This document shows, in pieces, positions 1 through 8,968 of a stretch of DNA of 64,000 nt (within the stretch, counting starts at the first letter, position 1; each line of letters begins with the position of its first letter). Both the position numbers and the translations under genes were made by a program. Origin of the DNA: JACCZX01 sp963791315 (GTDB lineage Bacteria > Pseudomonadota > Gammaproteobacteria > Burkholderiales > Burkholderiaceae_F); the NCBI GenBank assembly GCA_963791315.1, contig CAWBRQ010000004.1:37192-101191 (forward strand), in the 5' to 3' direction. The notes below the pieces were generated by a model. The model saw only the letters and a list, made by a program, of their open reading frames with translations, made no database searches and had not been told where the DNA came from.

Positions 1-126
1 TCGCTGAGGGCGGGAAATACGCGCCAAACGCGCACGCTCGGTGGATGTCAGCCGTGCAATCTGCTCCACCTGCCACGCATTGCTTAACGGCCAGCTGAAG
101 CGACTCAAGTAAAGCGATGGTGTCAT
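1..126 (-). CDS. 4'-phosphopantetheinyl transferase, N-terminal part (cut by window edge)
   Basis: Reading the minus strand from an ATG at 126 gives 42 codons open to the window edge. The peptide starts MTPSLYLSRFSWPL and ends in ERARLARISRPQR, the pattern seen near the N-terminus of Sfp-type phosphopantetheinyl transferases. Such an enzyme would attach the phosphopantetheine arm to the acyl carrier proteins of the aryl polyene pathway. It lies 44 bp after the apeP stop on the same strand, so it is probably the next operon member. An in-frame TAA at 142-144 limits the start; ATG at 126 is the best choice, with a weak ribosome binding site. The catalytic part lies outside the window, so the assignment rests on a short stretch and on context. 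Confidence 0.55.
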   Translation of the reverse strand, partial: MTPSLYLSRFSWPLSNAWQVEQIARLTSTERARLARISRPQR

Positions 127-170
127 CGAACGACTCAGTGTTTAGCCACGCTCACCGAGCGCTACGACCC

Positions 171-617
171 TCAATCGGTGCGCCCAACCGGAGCGCCAAG
201 CAGCACGCTGGCCCGACCGTCCAGCAGCCCCACGCCGGAGGCACTGATCTCGAATCGATAGGCAACCTGATTGTCGGACCGAAATTCGCTGACCGCCTTG
301 ATCACCAGCGGCGCACACTGGTCGAGGCGCTCGACTGTCCACCGCAAATCGGACGCCGCGACCAGATAGCCGTGCCGCCTCGGGGCGCCGGGCGACCCAC
401 CGCTTGCCAGCAGTGCTCCATGAATCGCCATCGCCTGCGCGCCGTATTCGAGTCCACAGATAATCGAAAGCACGCCTGCTTCGGCCAGCGGATGATCGGC
501 GGCGCGATGCGAATCAGTCTCACAAACAATCGCTTGCTCGTCGTACGACACAACGCGGTCAATCAATCGCATGCGACCGGCGTGCGGCAGCAGCGTCTCG
601 ATCGAAGGAATCAACAT
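171..617 (-). CDS. apeP: Aryl polyene 3-hydroxyacyl-ACP dehydratase subunit ApeP
   Basis: This 148-residue hot-dog fold protein resembles FabZ/FabA-like dehydratases of aryl polyene clusters. The N-terminus reads IETLLPHAGRMRLIDRV, the usual start of this family with its active-site histidine. In characterised aryl polyene systems ApeP pairs with ApeI to dehydrate the 3-hydroxyacyl-ACP intermediate in each extension round. The start at 617 is chosen because it begins with this motif and overlaps the apeC stop by 7 bp; the longer upstream frame is apeC read out of frame. It is the last complete gene of the operon before the left edge. Confidence 0.8.
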   Translation of the reverse strand: MLIPSIETLLPHAGRMRLIDRVVSYDEQAIVCETDSHRAADHPLAEAGVLSIICGLEYGAQAMAIHGALLASGGSPGAPRRHGYLVAASDLRWTVERLDQCAPLVIKAVSEFRSDNQVAYRFEISASGVGLLDGRASVLLGAPVGRTD

Positions 618-1420
618 CCCGACGTCGCCACAAACAGGGCGCGGCCATTGCCTTGACGCAGCACGATCTCGCTGGCACCAGGTTGCGCGAGCGCCGCGAA
701 CAGCGGCAACATCCGCGCCGTCGGATTGCCGAGGCGTATCGATTCCAGCTGCGGGTTCGCCAGCACGGTATCCGCTGCATCGTCGCTCGCACGCGCCGCA
801 CCGTCGGTCAATGTCAGCTGCGCCACCGCGGTTTCGATCCCCGGTGGAGCGAGTATCAACGCCAGCGACCATGCATCGATCGTAGGCCGCGCTTCCGACA
901 GCGGAAATGGATACGGCAGGTCATAGGACACCATCAATACCGGCGAGCGTGCGGCGATTGCCTGCACTGCCGTTTCGAGCAGCGCCGCCGTGGCGGTGCC
1001 ATCGAACGCGCACAAACTGGTTACCGCGCAATGACTCGCGACCGCGATGCTGTAGTACCCCGATGCTGCGTTGTGAACCGAGTTGTGAAATTTGGTCGGA
1101 GAGATCTGATAGTCCCCCGCAGCCAGCATGGCGCAGATGTCGTGAATGATGTCGGGATTGCCTGAGCTGCTGCCGAACACCGCGGGCAGCGTTTTGGCGT
1201 CGAGCCCAGCGTGTGTCAATGCCTGCTGCGCGGTCGTCAGTGCAATCCGTGTCGATGGCGTCGCGCGCCTGCGCTCCGCGGGGGGCAAAAGACCGCTCGG
1301 CGGCGCTGCGTTCTCGGCGCGGGCGTAGGCCGCGGCGCCCGAGAAGACTTGGCGCGCCGCTTCCCAGTCGGCAAGACCGGGTCCGTAGACGCCGATTCCC
1401 AACACTGCGCAAGCAATCAC
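611..1420 (-). CDS. apeC: Beta-ketoacyl synthase-like chain length factor ApeC
   Basis: This 269-residue protein contains only a ketosynthase N-terminal-like region (the Ketoacyl-synt_2 type). Conserved stretches are FGSSSGNPDIIHDICAML near residue 85 and FHNSVHNAASGYYSIA near residue 112. It lacks the C-terminal half with the two catalytic histidines, so it should not condense alone. In aryl polyene systems ApeC forms a heterodimer with ApeO, like a ketosynthase/chain length factor pair, and helps set polyene length. Its start overlaps the apeO stop by 4 bp and its end overlaps apeP, consistent with one transcript. Confidence 0.8.
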   Translation of the reverse strand: MIACAVLGIGVYGPGLADWEAARQVFSGAAAYARAENAAPPSGLLPPAERRRATPSTRIALTTAQQALTHAGLDAKTLPAVFGSSSGNPDIIHDICAMLAAGDYQISPTKFHNSVHNAASGYYSIAVASHCAVTSLCAFDGTATAALLETAVQAIAARSPVLMVSYDLPYPFPLSEARPTIDAWSLALILAPPGIETAVAQLTLTDGAARASDDAADTVLANPQLESIRLGNPTARMLPLFAALAQPGASEIVLRQGNGRALFVATSGC

Positions 1421-2640
1421 GAGAGTATTGGCGTCTTGTGTTCGCGGCCGAAAACAACGCTGCAGTTGCTGCCGCCAAAGCCGAATGAGTTCGACAGTGC
1501 CACGTCGACTCTGCGTTCTTCGTTGTCGAGCACGACTGTGTTTGGACAGTCAGGATCCACATCGGCCGTGTTCAATGTGCCCGGCACCAGCCCGTGTTCA
1601 ATCGCCAGCAACGTCACAATCGACTCGACGATACCGGCCGCGCCCAGCAGATGACCGAACCAGCCCTTGGTTGAACTGCTGGCGGTGTCTCCGAATACAG
1701 AGGCCACTGCGCGACCCTCTGTGGGATCGTTGGAGCGCGTCGCCGTGCCATGCAGGTTCACGTAGTCGACCGCATCGAACGCGAGTCCTGAACTTTCAAG
1801 CGCTCCGCTCATTGCCAGGCGCGCGCCAAGACCTTCCGGATGCGGCGTCGACATATGGTGAGCGTCGCTCGATTCGCCCGCACCGAGCAGGTACGCGGGC
1901 GCCTTCGCGCGCGCCTCGAGCAGCGCGAAGCCGGCGCCTTCTCCAATCGATATGCCACGCCGGGCGCGATCGAATGGGCGGCACGGGTCGGGTGACAACA
2001 ATTCAAGCGCGGAAAATCCGCACAATGTCGTCAGGCAGAGCGAGTCGACGCCGCCGACCACCGCGGCGTCGATCCAGCCGGCGCGCATCAGGCGTGCAGC
2101 GGCGGCGAACACCTTGGCACTAGACGAGCATGCGGTCGAGATCGCCAGCGTCGGGCCGGTGGCGCCGACCGCGCGCGCCACCAACGCCGGCGCCGAATAA
2201 TTGTTCAGCGTCGTCGCATAACTGAAAGTTTCCGGCAGCCGGCCCTGTGCATCTCGCGCGCGATACGCACCTTCGGCGTGTGCGATACCGGAAGTGCTGG
2301 TGCCGATGATCACCGCGACCCGCTCGGCACCGTGGCGCGCGACAGCCTCGCGTGCGCGTACGACAAAGTCGTCCTGATGGAGTCCGAGCCACGCGAGCCG
2401 GTTGTTGCGACAGTCATAACTCGACAACCAGTCGGGCAGCGCAATCGATTGCAATCCCTCGACCTCGCCGATCCACGTGTCGAGCGCAGGTCCATCTATG
2501 TCGAGCGCGAAATCGCGCCGCGTTTCATAGCGCTTCAATCCGCTGCGTCGAGCACGCAACGCGTCGAACAATGCACCGTGTCCGCGACCGACGGCAGTCG
2601 TGGCCGTGTACGCGCTGATCGCGACCGGATCAAGCTTCAT
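1417..2640 (-). CDS. apeO: Aryl polyene beta-ketoacyl-ACP synthase ApeO
   Basis: This full-length condensing enzyme of 407 residues belongs to the FabB/FabF family. The complete triad is visible: Cys171 in ISTACSSSA, His297 in NLHGTATRSND and His330 in GHLLGAAG. The C-terminal glycine-rich FGFGGSNCSVVF motif is also present. It would extend the aryl polyene chain by Claisen condensation with malonyl-ACP, together with ApeC. The gene overlaps both neighbours by 4 bp (MMPL exporter upstream, apeC downstream). A second condensing enzyme (ApeR) and the ketoreductase (ApeQ) usual in such clusters are not in the window. Confidence 0.85.
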   Translation of the reverse strand: MKLDPVAISAYTATTAVGRGHGALFDALRARRSGLKRYETRRDFALDIDGPALDTWIGEVEGLQSIALPDWLSSYDCRNNRLAWLGLHQDDFVVRAREAVARHGAERVAVIIGTSTSGIAHAEGAYRARDAQGRLPETFSYATTLNNYSAPALVARAVGATGPTLAISTACSSSAKVFAAAARLMRAGWIDAAVVGGVDSLCLTTLCGFSALELLSPDPCRPFDRARRGISIGEGAGFALLEARAKAPAYLLGAGESSDAHHMSTPHPEGLGARLAMSGALESSGLAFDAVDYVNLHGTATRSNDPTEGRAVASVFGDTASSSTKGWFGHLLGAAGIVESIVTLLAIEHGLVPGTLNTADVDPDCPNTVVLDNEERRVDVALSNSFGFGGSNCSVVFGREHKTPILS

Positions 2641-4977
2641 GCAGCGATCTGGCGCGGCGGACGCTCGGGCGCCAGCGCCATGCTGACAACGAGAGCGACA
2701 ATCGCTCCGATGGCGACTGTGATGCCGATCATGTGCAGAACCGGCGTCGATGACATTGCAAGGGTTGCAAAAGCGATCAATGTCGTTCCAGCAGCGAGCG
2801 TGACCGATAACGTAACCGGCAGCGCATCGGCTGCCGACTTGTCTCGCCGATCATCGCGCGGCATGCCGATGAACAATGCGTAGTTCGTGCCAACCCCTGC
2901 TGCCAGCAGCAGCGCGACCAGATGAAACAGCGTCAGCCCACTTTCGATCAATACCAATATGGCAGCGGTAATCGCCATTGAGATTGCGACCGACGCCGCG
3001 ATGCGTGCAGTCGCCGCCAGATTTCGCAATTGCACCGCCAGAATCAGCACGATCAGTATTCCCCCTGCCAGCGCCGCCCACGCAGCGCGGGATCTGTAGT
3101 CAGCGACCAGCGCCTGGACGTTGGCAAGGTCGATTAATGAAACACCCTCAACGTTTTTTACAGCGCCGGCAACGGCTACGGCGTCGCCGACACCGGTTAA
3201 CGTTATCAACACCGCCACGTCAGACGTTGTGTCTTGCTTGCGGTCGATCACCTGGGCCTCGAGCCGCTGACCGAGGGCAGTCCCTGCATAGTAGCCGGGC
3301 GTAATCGTGAGTTGCCGCGCGCGTTGCACATCGGCAATGAACGGCTCGAACGCCTCGGCGCGCAGCGCACTCTGTGCCAGCGCCTGCGTCAAATGCTCAC
3401 GCAACGTCGCTGCGTCTGGCAACGCGGCGCGGCGGGCCTGCTGCGTCGCGGCGCTCGGCAGCAGCGCTGCTGGTGAGTCGAACCCGGCGATGGCGCCGCG
3501 CGCTTGAAGCTCGCGCAAACGATCGTGCAGCGCCTCGGTACGCTTGATCGCCTCGTCCAGCGTCGCGCCCTCTATGGCAAGAACGAAGCGCAGATCGCCA
3601 AGCCCGGTGTCGCTACGCAGACGCGCGTCGAGTTCTCCCGACCCTCGCGCCAGCGGAGAGATCGCTGCCAGCTGATCGTTCCACAACCGATCCCCGCGCG
3701 TAATCAGCAACAGCACCGCTGCGACACCGAGCAGCATCAGCGGAACCCGCCACCGCGACATCGCCTGCGCAAAGCGCGCGAGTGGCGCGAAGCGCGCAAA
3801 ACGAGTCGCGGCAAGCGGCTTCAGCACGTCGGGCAAACAAAAACGCGCGACCAACGCCGCGACCACAATGCCAACGATCGACATCAGGCCCAACTGCATC
3901 AGTCCAGCAAAGCCCGACAGCATCATTGCGACGAAGCCTGCGCTCGATGTCAGCACCGCGAGCCACAAGCCTTTCCACAAATAGGTGTTGTCCGCTTCCT
4001 GCCGCTGCACCTGAACGTAGACCGCGTAATCGACGGCTTCGCCAATAAGCGTCAGTCCGAAGCCGAGTGTGATTCCGTGAATGCTGCCGAACGCGACCGA
4101 CACTGCGGCAAGCCCCGCAAGCGCACCGGTAGCCGTTGGCAGCGCGGCCCACAAGAGAAAACGTGGACTACGCAGCACGAGCAGCAATAGCAAACTCACC
4201 GCGACCGACGCAATCAAGGTCAAACGTCGCGCGTCGTCCTGAATTGCGCGCCGCGATTCAACTGCGAACACACTCGGGCCGGTCAGATGCAGCTGCAGTT
4301 GCGAGGTTTCGGTCGCCGCCGGCACGCCGAAGGCAGCACGTATCGCTGCGACCGCTTCGGATTGCGCATCGACATCGAATCCCGGCGCGCGCGTTGTTGC
4401 GAGCAGCAGCGCGGTTCGGCCGCTCGAGTCGAACCACACTCCGTGCGCACTGACCGGCGAGCGCCCCGGCCTGAGCGCCGCCGCAACGTTCAACAGTTCT
4501 CCGGTCAAATCGCGTGCGGCGGTCGGCTTTATCAGAGGCGCCGCCGACGAGCGCAACAGTGCCTCCAGCTCGTCAGAGGCAGCACGCAACCCTTCGACCG
4601 AGAACCGTTGCGGCGTCACCTGCGGACTCAGCAGGTAGCGCGCATCGAACAGATCGATCGCGCTCGCTTGCAAACATCGCCGGATCGCCATTGGCGATGA
4701 AGGCAAAGCGCGGATCCCCGCGCAGCGTCAGCGCAATCTGCTGTGACCGCTTCGCCGCTGCTTGCGTCTGGTCAGCGCTCGCCGCCTCGATGCCGATCAG
4801 GATTACGCGGGAAGCGACACCGTCGCGCAGCTGCTCGGCGAGCATCGCTTGCTCGCGTGTCGCCGGGCCCGGCAGGAACGCGGTGATATCGGTAACGATC
4901 ATCGCGCGTGCGACGATCACTGCGCACACAAGCACACCGAGCAGCCACGTGCCCCATCGCACGGCGCGACTTATCAT
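2637..4977 (-). CDS. MMPL/RND-family exporter of the aryl polyene cluster (one frameshift)
   Basis: The gene encodes an RND-superfamily membrane protein of about 780 residues in the lengths typical of aryl polyene clusters. An N-terminal membrane segment (WLLGVLVCAVIVARAM) is followed by a periplasmic domain, then blocks of transmembrane helices near the middle and at the C-terminus, with GFGLTLIGEAVDYAVYV in the first block. It probably moves the finished lipid-linked polyene toward the outer membrane, working with the LolA-like protein. The reading frame is broken near 4650: the first part runs from 4977 to DPAMFASERDR, and the rest resumes with FDARYLLSPQ in another frame. Removing one base restores the family sequence, so a 1-bp insertion or sequencing error is likely. 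Confidence 0.75.
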
Positions 4978-5615
4978 TTTTTTGTCGGTGCGGAAGGAGC
5001 TGGAAGCGCAGAAATCTGCATCAGCGTCAGATCACCAGTGGTTTCGACAATCTCAACCGAGGCGATTTGCGCGCCAGCGCCGCGTAGCACCACCTTCGAC
5101 ACGGCATCAAGTAATGCGCGCTCGCGCGGCACAAGGGTGAGCTGCCATCCCTCCGTTTGCGCCTGCGGCACCGGCGCACTCCAGGACACGTCGTAGTGTC
5201 GACGCAATGTGGGTAGGTCGCCGGCCAGCGTCGCGCGCAAACTTTCGATCAACGCTGCGAGCGGCGGCGCATCCGACAGTGAAAAGGTGCGCGTTTGCAC
5301 CCCACCCCGCTGCGCCGCCCTTTCGTAGGTCACGACACTTCCCTCGATTCGCACCGTCTCAGGCTGTGGCTCAACGGTGCGCTTCTCCAGATAATCGGGT
5401 GCGCGAAAAATCAGCGTGCCGCTCGATTCGACCGGCGCCTTTAACAATGCGGAAGATTTGCGCTCACTGAATCGAGCGTGTCGCTCGCGCTGCGCACCAA
5501 GCTCCGAGAACAGGCGCTCGAGTGGATCGTCCGCAGAGCGGACGATCCCAGGCGCGATGCATGCAAGCACTGCTACTGCTAGCACGCAGCGGCGCGTAAC
5601 GAGACCGTGCGTCAT
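4974..5615 (-). CDS. LolA-like outer-membrane lipoprotein carrier protein of the aryl polyene cluster
   Basis: This 213-residue protein has a signal peptide (RCVLAVAVLACIAPGIVRSA) and a LolA-type beta fold, including RFSERKSSALLKAPVESSG and GTLIFRAPDYLEKRTVEP, typical of LolA-related proteins in polyene clusters. It is expected in the periplasm, carrying a lipophilic intermediate between the inner-membrane MMPL exporter and the outer membrane. The start overlaps the apeI stop by 4 bp and the stop overlaps the exporter start by 4 bp. It is distinct from the housekeeping LolA by context and low sequence similarity. Confidence 0.75.
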   Translation of the reverse strand: MTHGLVTRRCVLAVAVLACIAPGIVRSADDPLERLFSELGAQRERHARFSERKSSALLKAPVESSGTLIFRAPDYLEKRTVEPQPETVRIEGSVVTYERAAQRGGVQTRTFSLSDAPPLAALIESLRATLAGDLPTLRRHYDVSWSAPVPQAQTEGWQLTLVPRERALLDAVSKVVLRGAGAQIASVEIVETTGDLTLMQISALPAPSAPTKK

Positions 5616-5977
5616 CGTGCCGGCGCAAGCACCTGCTGCAACAGCAACGATCCTTCGGCAATCACGCCGCTATCGCTGCTCACCGTAAACCGCATCGTGT
5701 CGTTGCGACTGGCTGGATCCAATGTGCATTCGAAGGCACAGCCCGGTGCAAGCGGTCGCAAAAACTTGACGCGCTTTATCGCAGCTATTGAGCGCGATTC
5801 GCCTGTCGCCAATAAACGCCGTCCCGCCGCGGCAACCACCCATGCCAACAACCACGCGCCGGGCACGATCGGATGACCGGGAAAGTGTCCGGCCAGCATC
5901 GGATGATCGACAGTCACGAGGCCGCGCTCCGGATTCGCTGAAGGCTCGTCATGCGTCATGCGGTCGTCATTCAACAT
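5612..5977 (-). CDS. apeI: Aryl polyene 3-hydroxyacyl-ACP dehydratase subunit ApeI
   Basis: This 121-residue FabZ-like hot-dog protein carries the diagnostic HPMLAGHFPGHPIVPG segment near residue 25, including the GHFPG active-site motif. It is the expected partner of ApeP in the heterodimeric dehydratase of aryl polyene synthesis. The alternative first methionines (residues 1 and 7) cannot be separated. It overlaps the LolA-like gene by 4 bp and sits 3 bp after apeH, inside the same operon. Confidence 0.8.
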   Translation of the reverse strand: MLNDDRMTHDEPSANPERGLVTVDHPMLAGHFPGHPIVPGAWLLAWVVAAAGRRLLATGESRSIAAIKRVKFLRPLAPGCAFECTLDPASRNDTMRFTVSSDSGVIAEGSLLLQQVLAPAR

Positions 5978-5980
5978 GAA

Positions 5981-7399
5981 CTAATCGAACCGAACGTCCA
6001 AGGTCCGTAGAACACCTTTAGACGGTGGTTCACCCGCAGCGAACCCCTGCAGCGCTTTCTTTGCCAGGGCCAGCAGCTCCGCTTTTGGCAGCTTTCCTTG
6101 TGCATTGCGCGGCAATGCATCGACCCACAACAATGGGCGCGGCCAAAACGCAGGGTCCATCTGTGCGCGCAGCGCGGCAAGCAGCTCGGCGCGCGTTAAG
6201 TCCGGCGCCACCACCAGCGCCATCAGGCGCTGTTCACGCGTGGCGGTGGGCGCCTTCGGCGGCTCGAATATCACACCGTCGACCACGCCGTCGATCGACA
6301 GCAGCACGCGGTTGAGTCCCTGCAGCGATGCGCGCTTGCCTCCGATGTTGACGACGTCATCGGTGCGTCCTTCGAGTTCGAAACTCGAAGCACTGATGAG
6401 ACGCAGGCGATCGGCAAGCGGTCCCGGCTGAACGTGACCGCCGTACGCACGGAACCCATCGCCACTCGGCTCGATTTTCACGTCGCGCATCGTTGTCCAC
6501 AGCGCGCCATCGACCGTGCGTCGCGTCGCCACCATGCCGGTCTCGGTGCACCCGTACACCTCGAACACGCGCGTGCCCCATAGCGATTCGCAGCGCTTCG
6601 CCAATTCACGCGTCAACGGCGCGGTCGCACTGACGATGCAATCGAGCACCGGCATTGCGTGCGCGGACTCAGCCAAAGCGCGCAGGTGTACCGGCGCGGT
6701 GATCAGCACGCGCCGCCCGCTCAGCCGCGACAACACGGCAACGACTTCATCGGGGTGTAGCGGATGCTCGGCTGCGAACGCGCAGGGACCGTGAAGTGCT
6801 AGCAGAACCGTTGATTCGAACCCGAACATGTGCTGCGGCGACACTGTGCCAGCCAACACCACGTCGTCCAATCGGTTTGCCCCGGGCGCATCGTCGAGAT
6901 GCAGCGCGATGATCTCGGCGCGCGCGCCGTCGACGATTCCACCCCATATTTTCGGTTGCGGTTGCGGTTCACCGGTGCTGCCCGAGGTGAACGCGATTGC
7001 AGCCACGTTGTCACGAGAGATGGCGGGCGGCGGCCATGCCTGCGCACCGGCATCGTCCTGCCACTTCATTGCGGGTACCGCGGAGCCATGCCAGACGATA
7101 TCGCCGGCCTCTTCGCCCAGATACAGCGTGTCCGGATAGCGCGTCGCCAGTTGCGCCAGCGTTTCCGGCGTACGCGATGGAGGCAACAGGCTGGTGCGTC
7201 CGGCAATCAGCGCTGCACAAAATCCGACCGCAAACAAATACCGGTCGCGACAGCTATTCAATACGTACTGCGCGGGCGGCAACCGCTGCGCCAAGGCCTG
7301 CGCGGCTGCAACAAAACGACCTGCAGAAACGGGCTCGCCGTTACGCACGGCAATGCGTGCACTAGCCGCACGATGGGCGATCAATAGCTCGCTCGTCAT
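5981..7399 (-). CDS. apeH: AMP-dependent aryl-ACP/acyl-CoA ligase ApeH
   Basis: This 472-residue adenylate-forming enzyme has the P-loop AFTSGSTGEPQPQPK and the ATP/aryl-binding EVYGCTETGMVATRR motif. A C-terminal LPRNAQGKLPK supplies the catalytic lysine. It should activate the aromatic starter (4-hydroxybenzoate or 3-hydroxybenzoate type) and load it on an acyl carrier protein. The start at 7399 (MTSELLIAHRAA) is preferred because it overlaps the upstream membrane-protein stop by 4 bp; the longer frame reads through that gene out of frame. The chorismatase at 10.4 kb would provide the substrate. Confidence 0.8.
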   Translation of the reverse strand: MTSELLIAHRAASARIAVRNGEPVSAGRFVAAAQALAQRLPPAQYVLNSCRDRYLFAVGFCAALIAGRTSLLPPSRTPETLAQLATRYPDTLYLGEEAGDIVWHGSAVPAMKWQDDAGAQAWPPPAISRDNVAAIAFTSGSTGEPQPQPKIWGGIVDGARAEIIALHLDDAPGANRLDDVVLAGTVSPQHMFGFESTVLLALHGPCAFAAEHPLHPDEVVAVLSRLSGRRVLITAPVHLRALAESAHAMPVLDCIVSATAPLTRELAKRCESLWGTRVFEVYGCTETGMVATRRTVDGALWTTMRDVKIEPSGDGFRAYGGHVQPGPLADRLRLISASSFELEGRTDDVVNIGGKRASLQGLNRVLLSIDGVVDGVIFEPPKAPTATREQRLMALVVAPDLTRAELLAALRAQMDPAFWPRPLLWVDALPRNAQGKLPKAELLALAKKALQGFAAGEPPSKGVLRTLDVRFD

Positions 7400-8070
7400 T
7401 CGGTGCGCGGCCCTATCCGCATCTGTGCGACCTGCCGCTGGTAGGCAAGAACTCTCGCCACGATATACAGCGGTGTGTGCGCCGGCAATTTCCGGAAAGC
7501 AACGCGACGCACAGCCCATTCGCAGGCGAACATCACGCCGATCAGCGGCCAGGTCAGTACGTTGACGAACAGCGACCACCATTCGAACGGCGCATACAGC
7601 ATTAGCAGCAGCGACAAGCCCGCCATCGCGGCAAAAAATATCGCCCACACGTGCGTCAGCCCGCGCAAATAGCGCCTGAACTGCGGCGTCAACGCCCCAT
7701 CGTCCAGTTCCGCCATACGTACGATCAAAGGCGTCTCGCCCCGCCGCAGCGTCACGGCGAACACGCTCGACAGCATCAGGTTCAGCGCAATCGACGGCAG
7801 CGCAGCCAGCAGCTGCTGATGCGATAACACCGCCGCACCGAGCAACGCAGCCAACAATATTCCGACGAGCAGCGCAGTTCGGCTGCGCACGATCAGCGCA
7901 ACGATGCAGGCATCGACTGTCATCAACACAAGCATCGACCAGGCCGGGTCGACCCAGTCGCGCATCAGCTGCGGAACGACGTGCAGCGCAGTCGACAATA
8001 CGATCGCACCTACCGCCAACAACCAGAGGCTGCCGGGCAAGCTCGAGCCAGCTGCGCTATCCGAGGGCAT
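7396..8070 (-). CDS. apeG: COG4648-type integral membrane protein ApeG
   Basis: This 224-residue membrane protein has about six hydrophobic segments, among them WLLAVGAIVLSTALHVVP, LLVGILLAALLGAAVL and FFAAMAGLSLLLMLYAPF. It matches the size and pattern of the COG4648 proteins that accompany ApeH in aryl polyene clusters. Its biochemical role is not established. Start at 8070 (MPSDSAAGSS) lies 1 bp after the MipA-like stop; a longer start at 8124 would run into that gene. The symbol rests on position and membrane pattern. Confidence 0.6.
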   Translation of the reverse strand: MPSDSAAGSSLPGSLWLLAVGAIVLSTALHVVPQLMRDWVDPAWSMLVLMTVDACIVALIVRSRTALLVGILLAALLGAAVLSHQQLLAALPSIALNLMLSSVFAVTLRRGETPLIVRMAELDDGALTPQFRRYLRGLTHVWAIFFAAMAGLSLLLMLYAPFEWWSLFVNVLTWPLIGVMFACEWAVRRVAFRKLPAHTPLYIVARVLAYQRQVAQMRIGPRTE

Positions 8071-8071
8071 C

Positions 8072-8968
8072 TCAATATTCGTCCTGACGCGGCGGTACGA
8101 GGGTAGACGATTGGGCGAACACATAGGTCAGCGCAAAGCCGCCGCTCACCTGCCGCCGCTGAGTGACGAGTGGCGAATTCGCAAATACGGCATCGCTGAC
8201 GTTGTCGTACTTGATGAAGGCACCGAACCACCAGCGGTCTTTTCGGTGCGACAGCGCTGCCAGCGCCTGCCAGCCACCGTAGCCCCCGCTGGCACGATAT
8301 TCCGGACGCGTCGCGGTCGCATTGGCGGCAGGTACGTCGTAAAAGTATCCGTTCAAGCGCCGATCTGAAAAAGGTACTTCAACCAGCAGTCCCAAGTTCC
8401 AGCGGTCGAGTGCTGTCGCGGAAGGCCAGCGCAGGTCGAGGTTTATCAGCGGACCGAAAACGTAGCCGACATTGCGGACACCATCACGGAAAGTGAACGC
8501 CGCGCGGACCGGCAGGCGCAGATCGAGCGCTGCTCGGCGATCATCGGTACGCCATAGATGAACATTAACCACCGGGCCGAGTTCGAACAGAGGACTTAGA
8601 TCCTCCATACCCTCGCGCGCTCGATTGCGATCGCTGTCGACCGGGACACTGCCGCTTACGCTCAAGTTGACCTTGACCCGCTCGCTATCGAATAAGCGGG
8701 CACGCGCGCCGTCGCGGTCAGCGCGAAAAATTTCACCGCGATAGACAAACCACGGAATGGGCAGCACGTAGTTGCGAACATCCTCCGAGCCCCGATAGTC
8801 GGGCACGCGCAGGAAAGTGGCGCCGCCACCGACTTCCCACAGCGGCAGATCCTGCTCTTGCGCGATCGAAGGCGACCATGCGCTGGCCAGCAGCACACCG
8901 AGCACTGCGCAAAGCGCTCCCTTGCATCCTTTCGCCGGCACTGCTATCCCGATCCGTCGGTGGCGCAA
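8072..8968 (-). CDS. MipA/OmpV family outer membrane protein
   Basis: This 298-residue protein has a signal peptide (ALCAVLGVLLASAWSPSIAQ) followed by the opening LWEVGGGATFLRVPDYRGSE, characteristic of MipA/OmpV beta-barrel proteins. It also carries repeated aromatic-rich amphipathic strands and ends near a terminal strand (GGFALTYVFAQSS). MipA/OmpV proteins are outer-membrane; some scaffold murein hydrolases. It is embedded in the pigment operon, overlapping the upstream oxidoreductase by 25 bp, so a role in pigment placement or envelope adaptation is an inference only. Confidence 0.75.
   Translation of the reverse strand: MRHRRIGIAVPAKGCKGALCAVLGVLLASAWSPSIAQEQDLPLWEVGGGATFLRVPDYRGSEDVRNYVLPIPWFVYRGEIFRADRDGARARLFDSERVKVNLSVSGSVPVDSDRNRAREGMEDLSPLFELGPVVNVHLWRTDDRRAALDLRLPVRAAFTFRDGVRNVGYVFGPLINLDLRWPSATALDRWNLGLLVEVPFSDRRLNGYFYDVPAANATATRPEYRASGGYGGWQALAALSHRKDRWWFGAFIKYDNVSDAVFANSPLVTQRRQVSGGFALTYVFAQSSTLVPPRQDEY

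Noticed and set aside
3504..4190. 228-codon plus-strand frame
   Set aside because: It is antisense to the MMPL exporter, with low-complexity Gln/Arg/His composition.
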